Shown here piece after piece: positions 1-8,173 of a DNA stretch of 64,000 nucleotides. The DNA is taken from positions 124,001 to 188,000 of the forward strand of contig JBGAKR010000007.1 of the NCBI GenBank assembly GCA_044224315.1. Reading direction: 5' to 3'. The DNA comes from JAGXTF01 sp044224315 (GTDB taxonomy: Bacteria > Bacteroidota > Bacteroidia > NS11-12g > UBA955). The notes beneath the pieces were generated by a model. The model made no database searches, had not been told where the DNA came from, and saw only the letters and a list, made by a program, of their open reading frames with translations. Every line of letters starts with the position of its first letter. The first letter of the stretch is position 1. A program made the position numbers and the translations under genes.

Positions 1-490
1 ATCGGTACGGTCGAGTTCATTTACCTTAAAACCGTTTTTCTCTGCAAACATTACGTACATGCGCATGAGCATTTCGGCCCAGTCGCAACTTTCTGTCCCC
101 CCAGCACCCGAGTTGATTTCTACTACACAGCCCAGGTGGTCTTCCTCGCTTTGCAGCATATTTTTAAACTCCAGGTTCTCTACTTCATCCAGGAGCACAT
201 TGTAGGTTTCGTCGATTTCGTCGCCTGTAGCTTCGCCGGCTTCGGCAAATTCCATCAGTACATCCAGGTCGCCAAAGCGGTTTTCGATGTCTTTAAAGGC
301 ATCGGTCCATACTTTTTTGTCCTTTATTTTTCTAAGATGGGCTTCGGCCTTTTTAGGATCGTTCCAAAAATCAGGATCCAGGGTTTGTTCTTCTTCGTCG
401 GCTATTTCAGCCAGTTTTCTTTCGATGTCAAAGATACCTCCTCAAGGCTTCTACACGGCCCCTTAAATCTTTATATTGTTCCTGATTCAC
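1..490 (-). CDS. prfB: Peptide chain release factor 2 (partial, programmed frameshift)
   Basis: This is the N-terminal part of RF2, the class I factor that reads UGA and UAA stop codons; the C-terminal part lies beyond the window edge. A zero-frame segment of 20 codons starting at GTG 490 ends at an in-frame TGA (430-428). A +1 shift there continues the protein as DIERKLAEIADEEE and leads to the RF-specific stretch VEINSGAGGTESCDWAEM near the window edge. The GTG is preferred because a TATCTTTG -7 element ends 5 bases before it. The GGQ loop is not in the window. Identification is secure from the GAGGTE motif and the frameshift site. Confidence 0.95.
427..442 (-). promoter_or_regulatory. prfB programmed +1 frameshift signal
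   Basis: On the minus strand the sequence reads AGGAGG TAT CTT TGA C. This is an internal Shine-Dalgarno-like hexamer three bases before the slippery CTT codon and the in-frame TGA. It is nearly identical to the E. coli prfB recoding site. By established mechanism, low RF2 slows termination at the TGA and allows a shift onto GAC, so RF2 autoregulates its own synthesis. Confidence 0.96.
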
Positions 491-495
491 GGGTG

Positions 496-503
496 CAAAG
501 ATA
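496..503 (-). promoter_or_regulatory. -7 promoter element of prfB
   Basis: TATCTTTG matches the Bacteroidota primary sigma factor -7 consensus TAnnTTTG. It ends 5 bases before the GTG start, so the transcript would have almost no 5' leader. The same geometry recurs upstream of many genes in this window. Confidence 0.7.
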
Positions 504-763
504 GGAAAAAAGGCATACACCCTGGGTGCGGGTCAGACAATCCAGATTTTCTGTTTATCTCATTTGAAAACAACCATACGTAAATTGAAAACCGGTTTTC
601 GTAAATTGTAGTAGCTAAACTACATTTCGTATGAAGAAAAGTAGTAGACCTACCAAAAGGTATAATTTTAAGTACTTGAAAATGAGTGTGGTAAAAAAAA
701 TATCCTAAAAATTTGTTCAAACGAATTGCAATTATTTATGGGTTTTGCTTTAAATTGCCAGTC

Positions 764-1711
764 ATGCGGAGGGTTATTGGGGTAATTCTCATATGGCCGA
801 TGCTATGTTTTTCACAGCAAGGGCAATATGCAGATACCATAAAAGGGAAGTTGACAATTAATTATAATCAACCCCTGAGAATGAAGGTGTCCCTTTTGGC
901 AGGAGGGGCCTTCGAAACACAAGGACTGGAAGGGAGCGTAATGCTCCCTGCAGGCTTTGTGGATGTTCATTTGCGACCATCAAAATGGTTTGCATTTCAT
1001 GGCGCGTTGTCTAATCAGTTTCAGCTGGGATGGCAGTTTCAGAAAATTAAAGACACGCGCAATCTGGAATTTGGAGGCAGGTTTTTCTTTCATCGCAAAA
1101 CGATTGATAAGATAAAAACCTTTACAGCCGGCACAGCCGCCTGGAATTATGATTTCCATTTTCCTGTGAAGGTGTTATGGAATCTGGGTGTTACCGGCGG
1201 TTACCGCTTTGGTAGTGGGGTATTTAACTCTGGCCTGGATCCCAAAACACCCATACAATTTAGAAATATGGAAACCGGTAAAATAGGTTTTCATGAACAA
1301 TTTGCCGTCCCTTATACCTTTTCTGAATACCAGGCTGGATTTGTGCTTAATACCTCCAGCAGCATGCGTCTTACAGCCCACCTTCCATATGGACAAAAAA
1401 GGGCCCGACGTATGAAAACTTTTACCGAATTCAGGGTTGAAATCATCTATGGCAATCACTTTAGGGCCGATACCATGATAAGTGTAAAACCCAGTGATCA
1501 GGCTTTTCATAATGATAACTATGGGGTAATCATTGGCGATGTGAACCATTGGGGCTATCGGATTTCAGGGTTTTTTCGCAGAAAAATTTTCGGATTTAAA
1601 ATTGAGGCCGGAGCCAGGCCAGGCATTAATTATCGCTTCTCAGCCTTCGAAAAAAATAGCATTTTAAACCGTACTTATCTCCTTTTTGGGATAGGTTTTG
1701 GCTGGATGTAA
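764..1711 (+). CDS. Predicted outer-membrane beta-barrel protein, unknown function
   Basis: A 315-residue protein starting with a signal peptide (MRRVIGVILIWPMLCFSQ). The rest alternates short polar and hydrophobic/aromatic strands (for example VSLLAGGAFETQ, HWGYRISGFFRR) and ends in an aromatic-rich strand, LLFGIGFGWM, typical of a barrel C-terminus. An upstream in-frame start at 713 would add 17 residues ahead of the signal peptide, so 764 is preferred; a TAAATTG sequence lies just before it. No named family is recognised. It is transcribed divergently from prfB and followed by a second exported protein on the same strand. Confidence 0.7.
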   Translation: MRRVIGVILIWPMLCFSQQGQYADTIKGKLTINYNQPLRMKVSLLAGGAFETQGLEGSVMLPAGFVDVHLRPSKWFAFHGALSNQFQLGWQFQKIKDTRNLEFGGRFFFHRKTIDKIKTFTAGTAAWNYDFHFPVKVLWNLGVTGGYRFGSGVFNSGLDPKTPIQFRNMETGKIGFHEQFAVPYTFSEYQAGFVLNTSSSMRLTAHLPYGQKRARRMKTFTEFRVEIIYGNHFRADTMISVKPSDQAFHNDNYGVIIGDVNHWGYRISGFFRRKIFGFKIEAGARPGINYRFSAFEKNSILNRTYLLFGIGFGWM

Positions 1712-1756
1712 AAAGTTTGGTAAACATTTTGCCTGTATTTGTCGTCTGATAAATAT

Positions 1757-2653
1757 ATGACCCGCTATATCCTATTGCTAATTGGCATACTTTCCATTCA
1801 AGGCCCGCTTTCAGCGCAGATTGATACCATTTATCCCAGTTCTAACCTTTGTTACAAAAAATCATTTACCTATAGGTTGGTTACTTCCGAATACCTCGAT
1901 AATGGAAATAATTATTTTATTGCTTCTACCGTGGATACCACCTACCTCATATTTGAAAATACCGGTGTGCCCCGGGTTTTTAGAATGAAAACGGCAATGG
2001 ATGAAGCGGGTAAAATTAAAGTTCCCAACCAGGATTCGCTGCACCGCATAGTTCCCGAAATCGAATTCGCACCCAATGGCAGTATAAAACAAATCCGAAA
2101 TTGGAAAGTGTACCGCGATTTGATTATCAGCTATTACTCAGCCCAGGTTAGGGCAAACGAAATTACCTCTTCCGAGTTTAAAGAACTGCGCGACACTGTA
2201 AATCATGAGCATGTAGTGCGCCGCATGGTACTTAATGATGTGAATTGCCTTTTCTATCTTAGCGGAGATACCTTTCGTACCGATGTGGAATACATTCGTT
2301 TAAAAGCGGTTCGTTCGCCTTTGTCGGATCAGGATTATTTGTTTAAAGGCAAGCTTACTGCAGGCCGTATGCCGGGTACAAAAAACAGTTTTATCATACA
2401 CGCTGAAAACAGGGCAGAAGAAAATGAAAAACCATTGCTTATGGAAGAAGCCAAAGCCTATTTGCGCAAACGAACTCCAGCAGGTGAACCGGTATCAGAA
2501 ATAAAATCGGTTGGCCTCAACAGCGAGCAGGATTACCAGTACAACATGGCTCAGGGCCGCATGATGCGCGTTACCTTTTCGGATGTACTTGCACTCGATA
2601 TGTCTTCCCGAGGTAATATCCGCACCTTTACCCTTTGGGATATTGTGGAGTAA
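1757..2653 (+). CDS. Secreted protein of unknown function
   Basis: About 298 residues with a clear signal peptide, MTRYILLLIGILSIQGPLSA, cleaved before QIDT, so export is likely; there is no lipobox cysteine. The mature part is rich in charged residues and short strands with no family I recognise. The start at 1757 places the signal peptide at the N-terminus; an upstream TTG at 1739 is possible but adds residues unlike a signal peptide. The 3' end overlaps the convergent glycosyltransferase gene by 26 bases. It may be co-transcribed with the barrel gene 45 bases upstream. Confidence 0.65.
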   Translation: MTRYILLLIGILSIQGPLSAQIDTIYPSSNLCYKKSFTYRLVTSEYLDNGNNYFIASTVDTTYLIFENTGVPRVFRMKTAMDEAGKIKVPNQDSLHRIVPEIEFAPNGSIKQIRNWKVYRDLIISYYSAQVRANEITSSEFKELRDTVNHEHVVRRMVLNDVNCLFYLSGDTFRTDVEYIRLKAVRSPLSDQDYLFKGKLTAGRMPGTKNSFIIHAENRAEENEKPLLMEEAKAYLRKRTPAGEPVSEIKSVGLNSEQDYQYNMAQGRMMRVTFSDVLALDMSSRGNIRTFTLWDIVE

Positions 2654-3860
2654 TCCTAAGAAAAATTTTTATTAAACAGTATCCATAATAAAGCCAGGCT
2701 GCACAAAATAAAACAGCGGCATAACTGGCCAGTGGTTGCATGGCTGCTCCGGGTTTTACAAACCATTGCTGCATTACAAAATCCATATTGAGTAAATATG
2801 CCACAGCAAGTAACAGCCATGGAATCCAGTTTCTACTGAGTATAGCATAGACTAAACCCATAGCCATGGCAGGATGTATGTACCGTTCATGCATTTGGGT
2901 AAGAAATAAAAAGAAACCGAGATTTAAAAAAACACCCATTAAAATAGCCTCAGAAATATTCATGTTTTTGAGCCTAAAAAGTGTTTTCACCCAGCCATTT
3001 TTGAGCAAAAATAGTAGCGGAATTAATAAAAGTGAAGTAGCGAAAACAATGAACCCCCAATTGCGGTAACTAATTCCCAGCAATGATTTTACCGTATCTT
3101 CGGTTTCTACAGGATTAACCTTTAACCACAAAAACCAGGTATTAAAGGCCATTACCGAAACTTTGCTAAAATGCCCCACCGAATCGGTAATTACAAATTG
3201 TACCTCGGCCCAGTGAAAGGGAAAAACGACGATTAGAAATAGTAATACACCTCCGGAAATACCAATGAGCCATTGTTTAAAATTGAATTTTACAAGCCAC
3301 AAAATCAGCATTATGGGAAAAAACTGGATTGCCTGTAATTTCATTAATAATGCCAGTGTAAATATCACTGGAGATGTCCAGGAATGCGGGTGAAAAATTA
3401 ATACGATAGATAATAAAACCAATAATGAATAAATACCATCCACCTGGGCAAAAACACCTGCATTATACCACCAAAGCGGACTTAATAAAAATAAAAGAAT
3501 CAAAGGGGTAATTCGTATTTTTAATATGTAAAAACCCAAAGCCAATAATCCCGCTTCGGTTGCCAATACCATGCTTTTCAGGATCATGATTTTTTCATAG
3601 AAATTTTCAGGATTGGGTTTAAATAATCCGAATATTTTTAAATAATAAATAAATCCTGGAAGGTAATTGCAGTCGGAGTGTTTATAGATTTCTGCCAAAC
3701 CAAATTCATTAGTAGCCAGGGCCCAGTTGGTCCACGAACGCACGTCCCAGTAATAGCCTGTATTGGGCATTAATAAAATCCAACAGATTAAAATCAGGGG
3801 CCAAAGTATAAAATTGGTTAATTGAATAGGTGCTGTAAAAAAGGCGATTATTTTTTTCAT
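2628..3860 (-). CDS. GT-C fold membrane glycosyltransferase, Gpi18-like
   Basis: A 410-residue integral membrane protein with about ten hydrophobic segments. The first loop carries acidic YYWDVRSWTNWA, and another loop has AQVDGIYSLL. A late loop has the sequence TQMHERYIHPAM, a motif common in Gpi18/PIG-M-like mannosyltransferases (COG5542). Such enzymes use polyprenyl-phosphate sugars and transfer to an acceptor on the periplasmic side; the sugar and acceptor here cannot be told. The gene starts 9 bases after the recG stop codon, suggesting shared transcription on the minus strand. Confidence 0.75.
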   Translation of the reverse strand: MKKIIAFFTAPIQLTNFILWPLILICWILLMPNTGYYWDVRSWTNWALATNEFGLAEIYKHSDCNYLPGFIYYLKIFGLFKPNPENFYEKIMILKSMVLATEAGLLALGFYILKIRITPLILLFLLSPLWWYNAGVFAQVDGIYSLLVLLSIVLIFHPHSWTSPVIFTLALLMKLQAIQFFPIMLILWLVKFNFKQWLIGISGGVLLFLIVVFPFHWAEVQFVITDSVGHFSKVSVMAFNTWFLWLKVNPVETEDTVKSLLGISYRNWGFIVFATSLLLIPLLFLLKNGWVKTLFRLKNMNISEAILMGVFLNLGFFLFLTQMHERYIHPAMAMGLVYAILSRNWIPWLLLAVAYLLNMDFVMQQWFVKPGAAMQPLASYAAVLFCAAWLYYGYCLIKIFLRITPQYPKG

Positions 3861-3869
3861 TTTACAGAC

Positions 3870-5978
3870 TTAAGATATTTTGCTCCACACCGTGCGATGT
3901 GGGATTTTGGCAAGTTCGGCGCGAATTACAGCGTTTTCTGCCAACATAAACATAGGGTCTTTTTCCAGAATTATTTCGGCAGCCTCGCGTGCCAATAGCA
4001 GCCATTTTTCATCCTTCCGAATATCGGCCAGTTTCAAGTCTAGTATGCCACTTTGCCTTGTGCCATCCATGTCTCCGGGGCCACGCAATTCCATATCTAC
4101 CTGGGCTATTTCAAAGCCGTCATTGGTGCGTACCATGGTTTTTAGTCGCTGCCTGGCATTTACACTCAGTTTGCTGCCTGTTACCAGTATGCAATAGCTT
4201 TGGTCTCCACCCCGGCCCACGCGGCCCCTCAGTTGGTGCAGTTGGGCAAGCCCAAATCGGTCGGCATTTTCGATAATCATTACGGTGGCATTGGGTACGT
4301 TTACACCCACCTCTATTACCGTTGTCGCCACCATAATATCGGTTTGGTGGTTTTTAAATTTGTGCATTTCGGCATCCTTTTCGGCAGGTTTCAGGCGGCC
4401 ATGCACCATGGAGTACTTAAATTCGGGGGGCGACAGATATTCGGCAATTACATCATACCCAGTCATGAGACTTTTGAGTTCAAGTTTTTCGCTGTCCTCA
4501 ATCAAGGGGAAAACCACATAAATCTGCCGGCCTTTTGCAATTTCTTCTTTTACAAATTGCATAATTATAGGTCGCGTATTTTCGTGTCGATGCACGGTAA
4601 TAATGGATTTTCGTCCAGCCGGCAACTGGTCAATTATACTTACATCCAAATCGCCGTAAACTGTGAGTGCCAGTGTGCGTGGAATGGGTGTAGCTGTCAT
4701 CACCAGCACATGCGGCACCTGTTGGTTTTTTTTCCAGAGTTTGGCACGTTGGGCTACCCCAAACCGATGTTGCTCATCAATTACCACCAACCCTAATTTT
4801 TTGAATTCAACATCCTCCTCGATTAAAGCGTGTGTGCCAATCAGGAAAGGAATTTCGCCATTTTTTAAATTTTCTAATATCGCAGCCCTTTGTTTTTTTG
4901 TTGTGCTGCCTGTTAGCAATACCGGTTTTATATCCAAGGGTGCCAGCAAATCCGACAAATTGAGGTAATGTTGGGTAGCCAGAATCGAAGTGGGGGCCAT
5001 GAGGCAGGCCTGGTAACCGTTATCAGCCGCCAAAAGCATAATAAGCAGGGCCACTATGGTTTTACCACTGCCCACATCGCCCTGCAGCAGGCGGTTCATC
5101 TGTTTGCCGCTGCGCATATCGGCATGGATTTCTTTGATTACTTTTTTCTGCGCATCGGTAAGCGAAAATGGAAGATATTTTTCGTAAAAGGTATTGAAAT
5201 AATCGCCCACATTGCCAAAAACAATGCCTTTGTAATTTTTATTCCGGCTGTTTTTTATTTGCAAATAGCGCAGTTGTAAATAAAAAAATTCTTCAAATTT
5301 TAGGCGTTCCTGGGCAGCTTCCAGTTCTTTGGTTGATTGCGGATTATGGAGGGTACGAATGGCATTAGTGCGATTTGGGAAATTATATTTTTTTACCAAA
5401 TCGGCAGGCAAAATTTCGGGCAGAAAAAAACCTGGTTGATGGACTGCGGTTTGGGTAATCTGCGTCATGAATTTATTTTCAAGCCGCCGTTTGCGCATGC
5501 CCTCGGTAAGTGGGTAAACGGGCACCATGCCTTTGCCCGTGAGGTTTATGGTATCCTGTATGGCATCAATTTCGGGGTGGGCAATATTAAACCGCCCGTT
5601 GAAAACCGATACCCGGCCAAAAACCAGATAGCGTTGTCCGGAAACCAGGCTTTTTTCCATATACGAAATGCCCCTGAACCATACCAAGTCTATGGCACCG
5701 GTATTGTCTTTAAGGGTGGCGGTAAACCGTTTGGCCTGACCTTCGCCGGTAACACCATGGGTAATGAGAATGCCGGCCAGTTGTACATTTACTTCTGTTT
5801 CGTGCAGTTCTGAAACCTTGTATAATCGCGACCGGTCTTCATACCTAAAAGGGTAGTGGCTAAGCAGATCGCCAACGGTAAAAATGCCCAGTTCTTTTTG
5901 CAGTGCTTCGGCGCGTTGCGGACCCACCCCTTTCAGGTATCCAATTGGTGTTTCGGTAAACGGTTTTTCGCGCTGCAC
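3870..5978 (-). CDS. recG: ATP-dependent DNA helicase RecG
   Basis: A 702-residue superfamily 2 helicase that remodels stalled forks and Holliday junctions. The N-terminal wedge/OB region carries a helix-hairpin-helix sequence GYLKGVGPQRAEAL and HYPFRYEDRSRLYKV. The helicase core shows Walker A LLQGDVGSGKTIVALL, motif II VVIDEQHRFGV (DEQH), motif III VMTATPIPRTLAL, and the C-terminal TTVIEVGVNVPNA and QLHQLRGRVGRG motifs. Length matches the family. The start is GTG at 5978, 4 bases after a TATTTTCG sequence resembling the -7 element. Confidence 0.97.
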   Translation of the reverse strand: MQREKPFTETPIGYLKGVGPQRAEALQKELGIFTVGDLLSHYPFRYEDRSRLYKVSELHETEVNVQLAGILITHGVTGEGQAKRFTATLKDNTGAIDLVWFRGISYMEKSLVSGQRYLVFGRVSVFNGRFNIAHPEIDAIQDTINLTGKGMVPVYPLTEGMRKRRLENKFMTQITQTAVHQPGFFLPEILPADLVKKYNFPNRTNAIRTLHNPQSTKELEAAQERLKFEEFFYLQLRYLQIKNSRNKNYKGIVFGNVGDYFNTFYEKYLPFSLTDAQKKVIKEIHADMRSGKQMNRLLQGDVGSGKTIVALLIMLLAADNGYQACLMAPTSILATQHYLNLSDLLAPLDIKPVLLTGSTTKKQRAAILENLKNGEIPFLIGTHALIEEDVEFKKLGLVVIDEQHRFGVAQRAKLWKKNQQVPHVLVMTATPIPRTLALTVYGDLDVSIIDQLPAGRKSIITVHRHENTRPIIMQFVKEEIAKGRQIYVVFPLIEDSEKLELKSLMTGYDVIAEYLSPPEFKYSMVHGRLKPAEKDAEMHKFKNHQTDIMVATTVIEVGVNVPNATVMIIENADRFGLAQLHQLRGRVGRGGDQSYCILVTGSKLSVNARQRLKTMVRTNDGFEIAQVDMELRGPGDMDGTRQSGILDLKLADIRKDEKWLLLAREAAEIILEKDPMFMLAENAVIRAELAKIPHRTVWSKIS

Positions 5979-6168
5979 GGGGACGAAAATAGGGCAAAAG
6001 GGGCAAAATGAAATACAGGTTTTAGGATAAAAAAAGCAACTAGTTTAATGTGCCCTTTTTTCTAAAATGTCTATTGTGAGAATCTATACTCATTTAAGGC
6101 ATACAATGAACTCAATAAAAAGTGAGAATTACATAATTTATTGAAAACCTTAGAATTTTAAATTTCAT

Positions 6169-6264
6169 TTATTCCTTCTTCTTCTTCTTGCTATAAAATA
6201 TTGCAACAACTACAGGCACAATGCTGCATGAAATGATTACGATGATGAGGGTAGTAGAGTCCAT
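6169..6264 (-). CDS. Candidate 31-residue single-span membrane peptide
   Basis: An ATG at 6264 opens a 31-codon frame reading MDSTTLIIVIISCSIVPV then VVAIFYSKKKKKE and ending in TAA. It has one hydrophobic segment of about 20 residues between an acidic N-terminus and a pentalysine tail, so the positive-inside rule predicts a cytoplasmic C-terminus. It is the only clear coding candidate in the 626-base gap between recG and the SRPBCC gene. No family is recognised. It could be a regulatory or subunit-type small membrane protein, or chance; the ordered hydrophobic/basic layout favours a real gene. Confidence 0.5.
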   Translation of the reverse strand: MDSTTLIIVIISCSIVPVVVAIFYSKKKKKE

Positions 6265-6540
6265 ATTGTTTGGTATTAGTTGGTTTTATGTTGGTTTGCA
6301 GGTTTTCAATTGATTGTGACACTTATAGCATCGAATCGCAGTGGAAAAAGGCCAGAAACTGACAAATTGCGTGTCTTTGATTAGTATCACTTTCATGAAC
6401 AGAAATGTAAATGTAAAACTTTGAGTTTAAAAACGATTAAACGTGCGTGTTTTATTGAAATTAAAGTATTAAAAATGTTGAATAGACATACTTGAAGCTA
6501 ATTGAAGATTTCGGTTTACTTTAACAAATCTGTAAAATCA
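6265..6540. other. Intergenic stretch without recognised content
   Basis: AT-rich sequence between the small peptide gene and the terminator of the SRPBCC gene. I see no convincing open frame, repeat or RNA structure here. It could contain the promoter of the small peptide, but no clear TAnnTTTG element stands out close to its start. Confidence 0.4.
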
Positions 6541-6586
6541 AAAGTATCGCATTAATACCAGTAAAAAAGGTAAAATGCGATACTTT
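6541..6586 (-). terminator. Long-stem hairpin terminator after the SRPBCC gene
   Basis: AAAGTATCGCATT (6541-6553) and AATGCGATACTTT (6574-6586) form a perfect 13-bp stem. The 20-base loop can add a nested TACC/GGTA pairing. It begins 20 bases past the stop codon of the minus-strand SRPBCC gene, and on that strand the stem is followed by T-rich sequence. A termination role is inferred; a cruciform or protein-binding dyad is an alternative. Confidence 0.65.
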
Positions 6587-6605
6587 ATTTATGAATGGGT
6601 TGCTG

Positions 6606-7097
6606 TTATTTGTTGCCCGCCAGCATTTCGGCCAGGTAATTCAGGGTCATGGTAAAGCCTTCTTTGAAGCCCATTTCAATCATTTTTTGCATGCGTTCCT
6701 GCGATTCGTTGTAAATAGAAATGCTCACTTTTGTTACGCCGTTTTGTTCGTTAAAACTGAGGCTCCATTCCGATCCGGGCCAAAAAGGATTTTCGTCTTT
6801 GTCGGCAAATACACTGGTGTATTCAAATTTTGTTTTAGGTGCAATATTTTTATACAATTGTAGATTCCAGTTTTCTTGCCCTTCCGGACTCACCATGGCA
6901 TAAAATCTGCGTCCGCCTTCCTTAAATTCCATTACCTTGGTTCTGGATTCATAGGGTTTCGGCGCCCACCATTGGTCCAGCATTTCGGCGGTGGTAAAGG
7001 CATCCCAAACAATGTTGAGATCAGCTGCAAACTCCCTGTCGATATGTACAGTGTTGCTTGCCATGTCTACTTTAAAGTCGAATAGTAAGTGATTCAT
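6606..7097 (-). CDS. SRPBCC (AHSA1-like) domain protein
   Basis: A 163-residue protein of the SRPBCC/Bet v1-like fold. It shows the family signature VDREFAADLNIVWDAFTT-like start, followed by AEMLDQWWAPKPYESRT (the conserved W-W/AP segment) and a C-terminal helix GFKEGFTMTLNYLAEML. These proteins bind hydrophobic ligands or act as stress-related co-factors; the ligand here is unknown. The ATG overlaps the arsR stop codon in ATGA, so the two are translationally coupled. An ArsR plus SRPBCC pair is a common two-gene unit in Bacteroidota and other phyla. Confidence 0.88.
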   Translation of the reverse strand: MNHLLFDFKVDMASNTVHIDREFAADLNIVWDAFTTAEMLDQWWAPKPYESRTKVMEFKEGGRRFYAMVSPEGQENWNLQLYKNIAPKTKFEYTSVFADKDENPFWPGSEWSLSFNEQNGVTKVSISIYNESQERMQKMIEMGFKEGFTMTLNYLAEMLAGNK

Positions 7098-7417
7098 GAT
7101 TTTTTTTGTTTTTTTATATTTTCTAGTAAATGATCCAATTGGTTGAATTTGGTTTCCCAAATCTTTTTAAATTGTGCCAGCCATTGCTCTATTTCTTTCA
7201 TTTTTTCTACTTCTAAGGAGTAATAAATCTCCCGGCCTTTTTGCTCCTGTTTTACCAGTTCGCACTCGGTAAGGATGCGCAGGTGTTTCGATACAGCCTG
7301 CCGGGTGCTGTTAAAATTTTCGGCAATGGCATTGGGTGTCATAGCCTGTATGGCAATTAGGGTCATTATAGCACGGCGGGTAGGGTCGGCAATGGCTTGA
7401 AATATGTCTCTGCGCAT
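7094..7417 (-). CDS. ArsR-family transcriptional regulator
   Basis: A 107-residue winged-helix repressor. The N-terminus FQAIADPTRRAIMTLI is the classic ArsR opening. The recognition region NFNSTRQAVSKHLRILTEC and wing QKGREIYYSL follow, with a C-terminal helical tail. There is no cluster of cysteines that would mark a metal sensor, in keeping with the subfamily paired with SRPBCC proteins. Its own promoter carries a dyad over the -7 element, suggesting autoregulation. Confidence 0.93.
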   Translation of the reverse strand: MRRDIFQAIADPTRRAIMTLIAIQAMTPNAIAENFNSTRQAVSKHLRILTECELVKQEQKGREIYYSLEVEKMKEIEQWLAQFKKIWETKFNQLDHLLENIKKQKKS

Positions 7418-7446
7418 GGGTTTTTAGTTCTTAACGAAACCAATCG

Positions 7447-7466
7447 GTTGCAAATATAAGTGCAAC
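7447..7466 (-). promoter_or_regulatory. arsR promoter with dyad over the -7 element
   Basis: The inverted repeat GTTGCA-N8-TGCAAC spans 7447-7466 and encloses the minus-strand -7 element TATATTTG (7451-7458). A further copy of the half site, ATCGGTTGC, occurs on each side (7443-7451 and 7469-7477). Occupancy by the adjacent ArsR protein would block RNA polymerase. The binding is inferred from position and symmetry. Confidence 0.6.
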
Positions 7467-7544
7467 TTATCGGTTGCGCAAGTTTTTTTGAATGAAATTG
7501 GCTTTTGGAATGCAAAATGCTTGCCCTACTGCTTCTGAGGCGGG

Positions 7545-7572
7545 TAAAATGTATAATGTAAAATGTAAAATG
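7545..7572. repeat. Heptamer tandem repeat (ATGTAAA class)
   Basis: About four degenerate 7-bp units of the form ATGTAAA/ATGTATA are followed directly by GGAACAGCC, the complement of the GGCTGTTCC leader that flanks many heptamer arrays in this window. Confidence 0.75.
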
Positions 7573-7658
7573 GAACAGCCGGACGCAACCAACATTGACA
7601 ACACGAGGGTGTGCGGGCGTCTCTGTTTCGTGCATTTTATATTGCGCCAAAATCCATT

Positions 7659-8075
7659 TTAAGCCTCTGATTTTTGAGATTCTTTGGCAATATGGGCAAT
7701 TCGGTCAATCCCTAAAAACAGAAGCAAAAGCATGGCTAAAAATGCGTCATGTGTAAAGCATTTGTAAATCATCGCCCCGATTGCCAAAACTGCCAGATAG
7801 TCGCTGATTTGGCCCATGGTCTGTAGTATGGATTTATTTTGCTGACTTAATCTGCTGTATAAAGTAGTACTTAATTTACCCAAGAAAGTTCCAGCAAAAT
7901 ACGCCAATGTGAATAGTATGATAAAAATTAGAAAAATGACTGATATGAGTCTTTCAGCGCTGTTCTCATTGAATGCCGAAATTAGAAAGCGAACACTAAA
8001 ATAGAGCAGCGCCAACAGCATCAGAGGTTTGACGGCCTTGTTCCAAATCTGAAATAAAAATTGTTTTCGGTTCAT
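7659..8075 (-). CDS. Small membrane protein of unknown function
   Basis: A 138-residue protein with about four hydrophobic segments (LLALLYFSVRFLI, ISVIFLIFIILFTLAYFAG, DYLAVLAIGAMIY, FLAMLLLLFLGIDR). Its N-terminus is basic and its tail is charged, ending KESQKSEA. I recognise no family. It stands alone between the arsR unit and a secreted protein on the same strand, with about 100 bases of non-coding sequence on its 5' side. Confidence 0.6.
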   Translation of the reverse strand: MNRKQFLFQIWNKAVKPLMLLALLYFSVRFLISAFNENSAERLISVIFLIFIILFTLAYFAGTFLGKLSTTLYSRLSQQNKSILQTMGQISDYLAVLAIGAMIYKCFTHDAFLAMLLLLFLGIDRIAHIAKESQKSEA

Positions 8076-8173
8076 TTGGTGCAGCTAATATAGCTAAGAG
8101 GGTTTAAATAATTTGAAGAATAGGTTTTATTTAGATTAATTGATAGATACCTAATAATCCCAGTCGATAAGAG

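Noticed and set aside
487..720. 77-codon minus-strand frame upstream of prfB
   Set aside because: It overlaps the prfB promoter and start in another frame and has no recognisable features.
7366..7650. 94-codon minus-strand frame overlapping the arsR start
   Set aside because: It is composed of the heptamer element and the arsR promoter region; no protein features.
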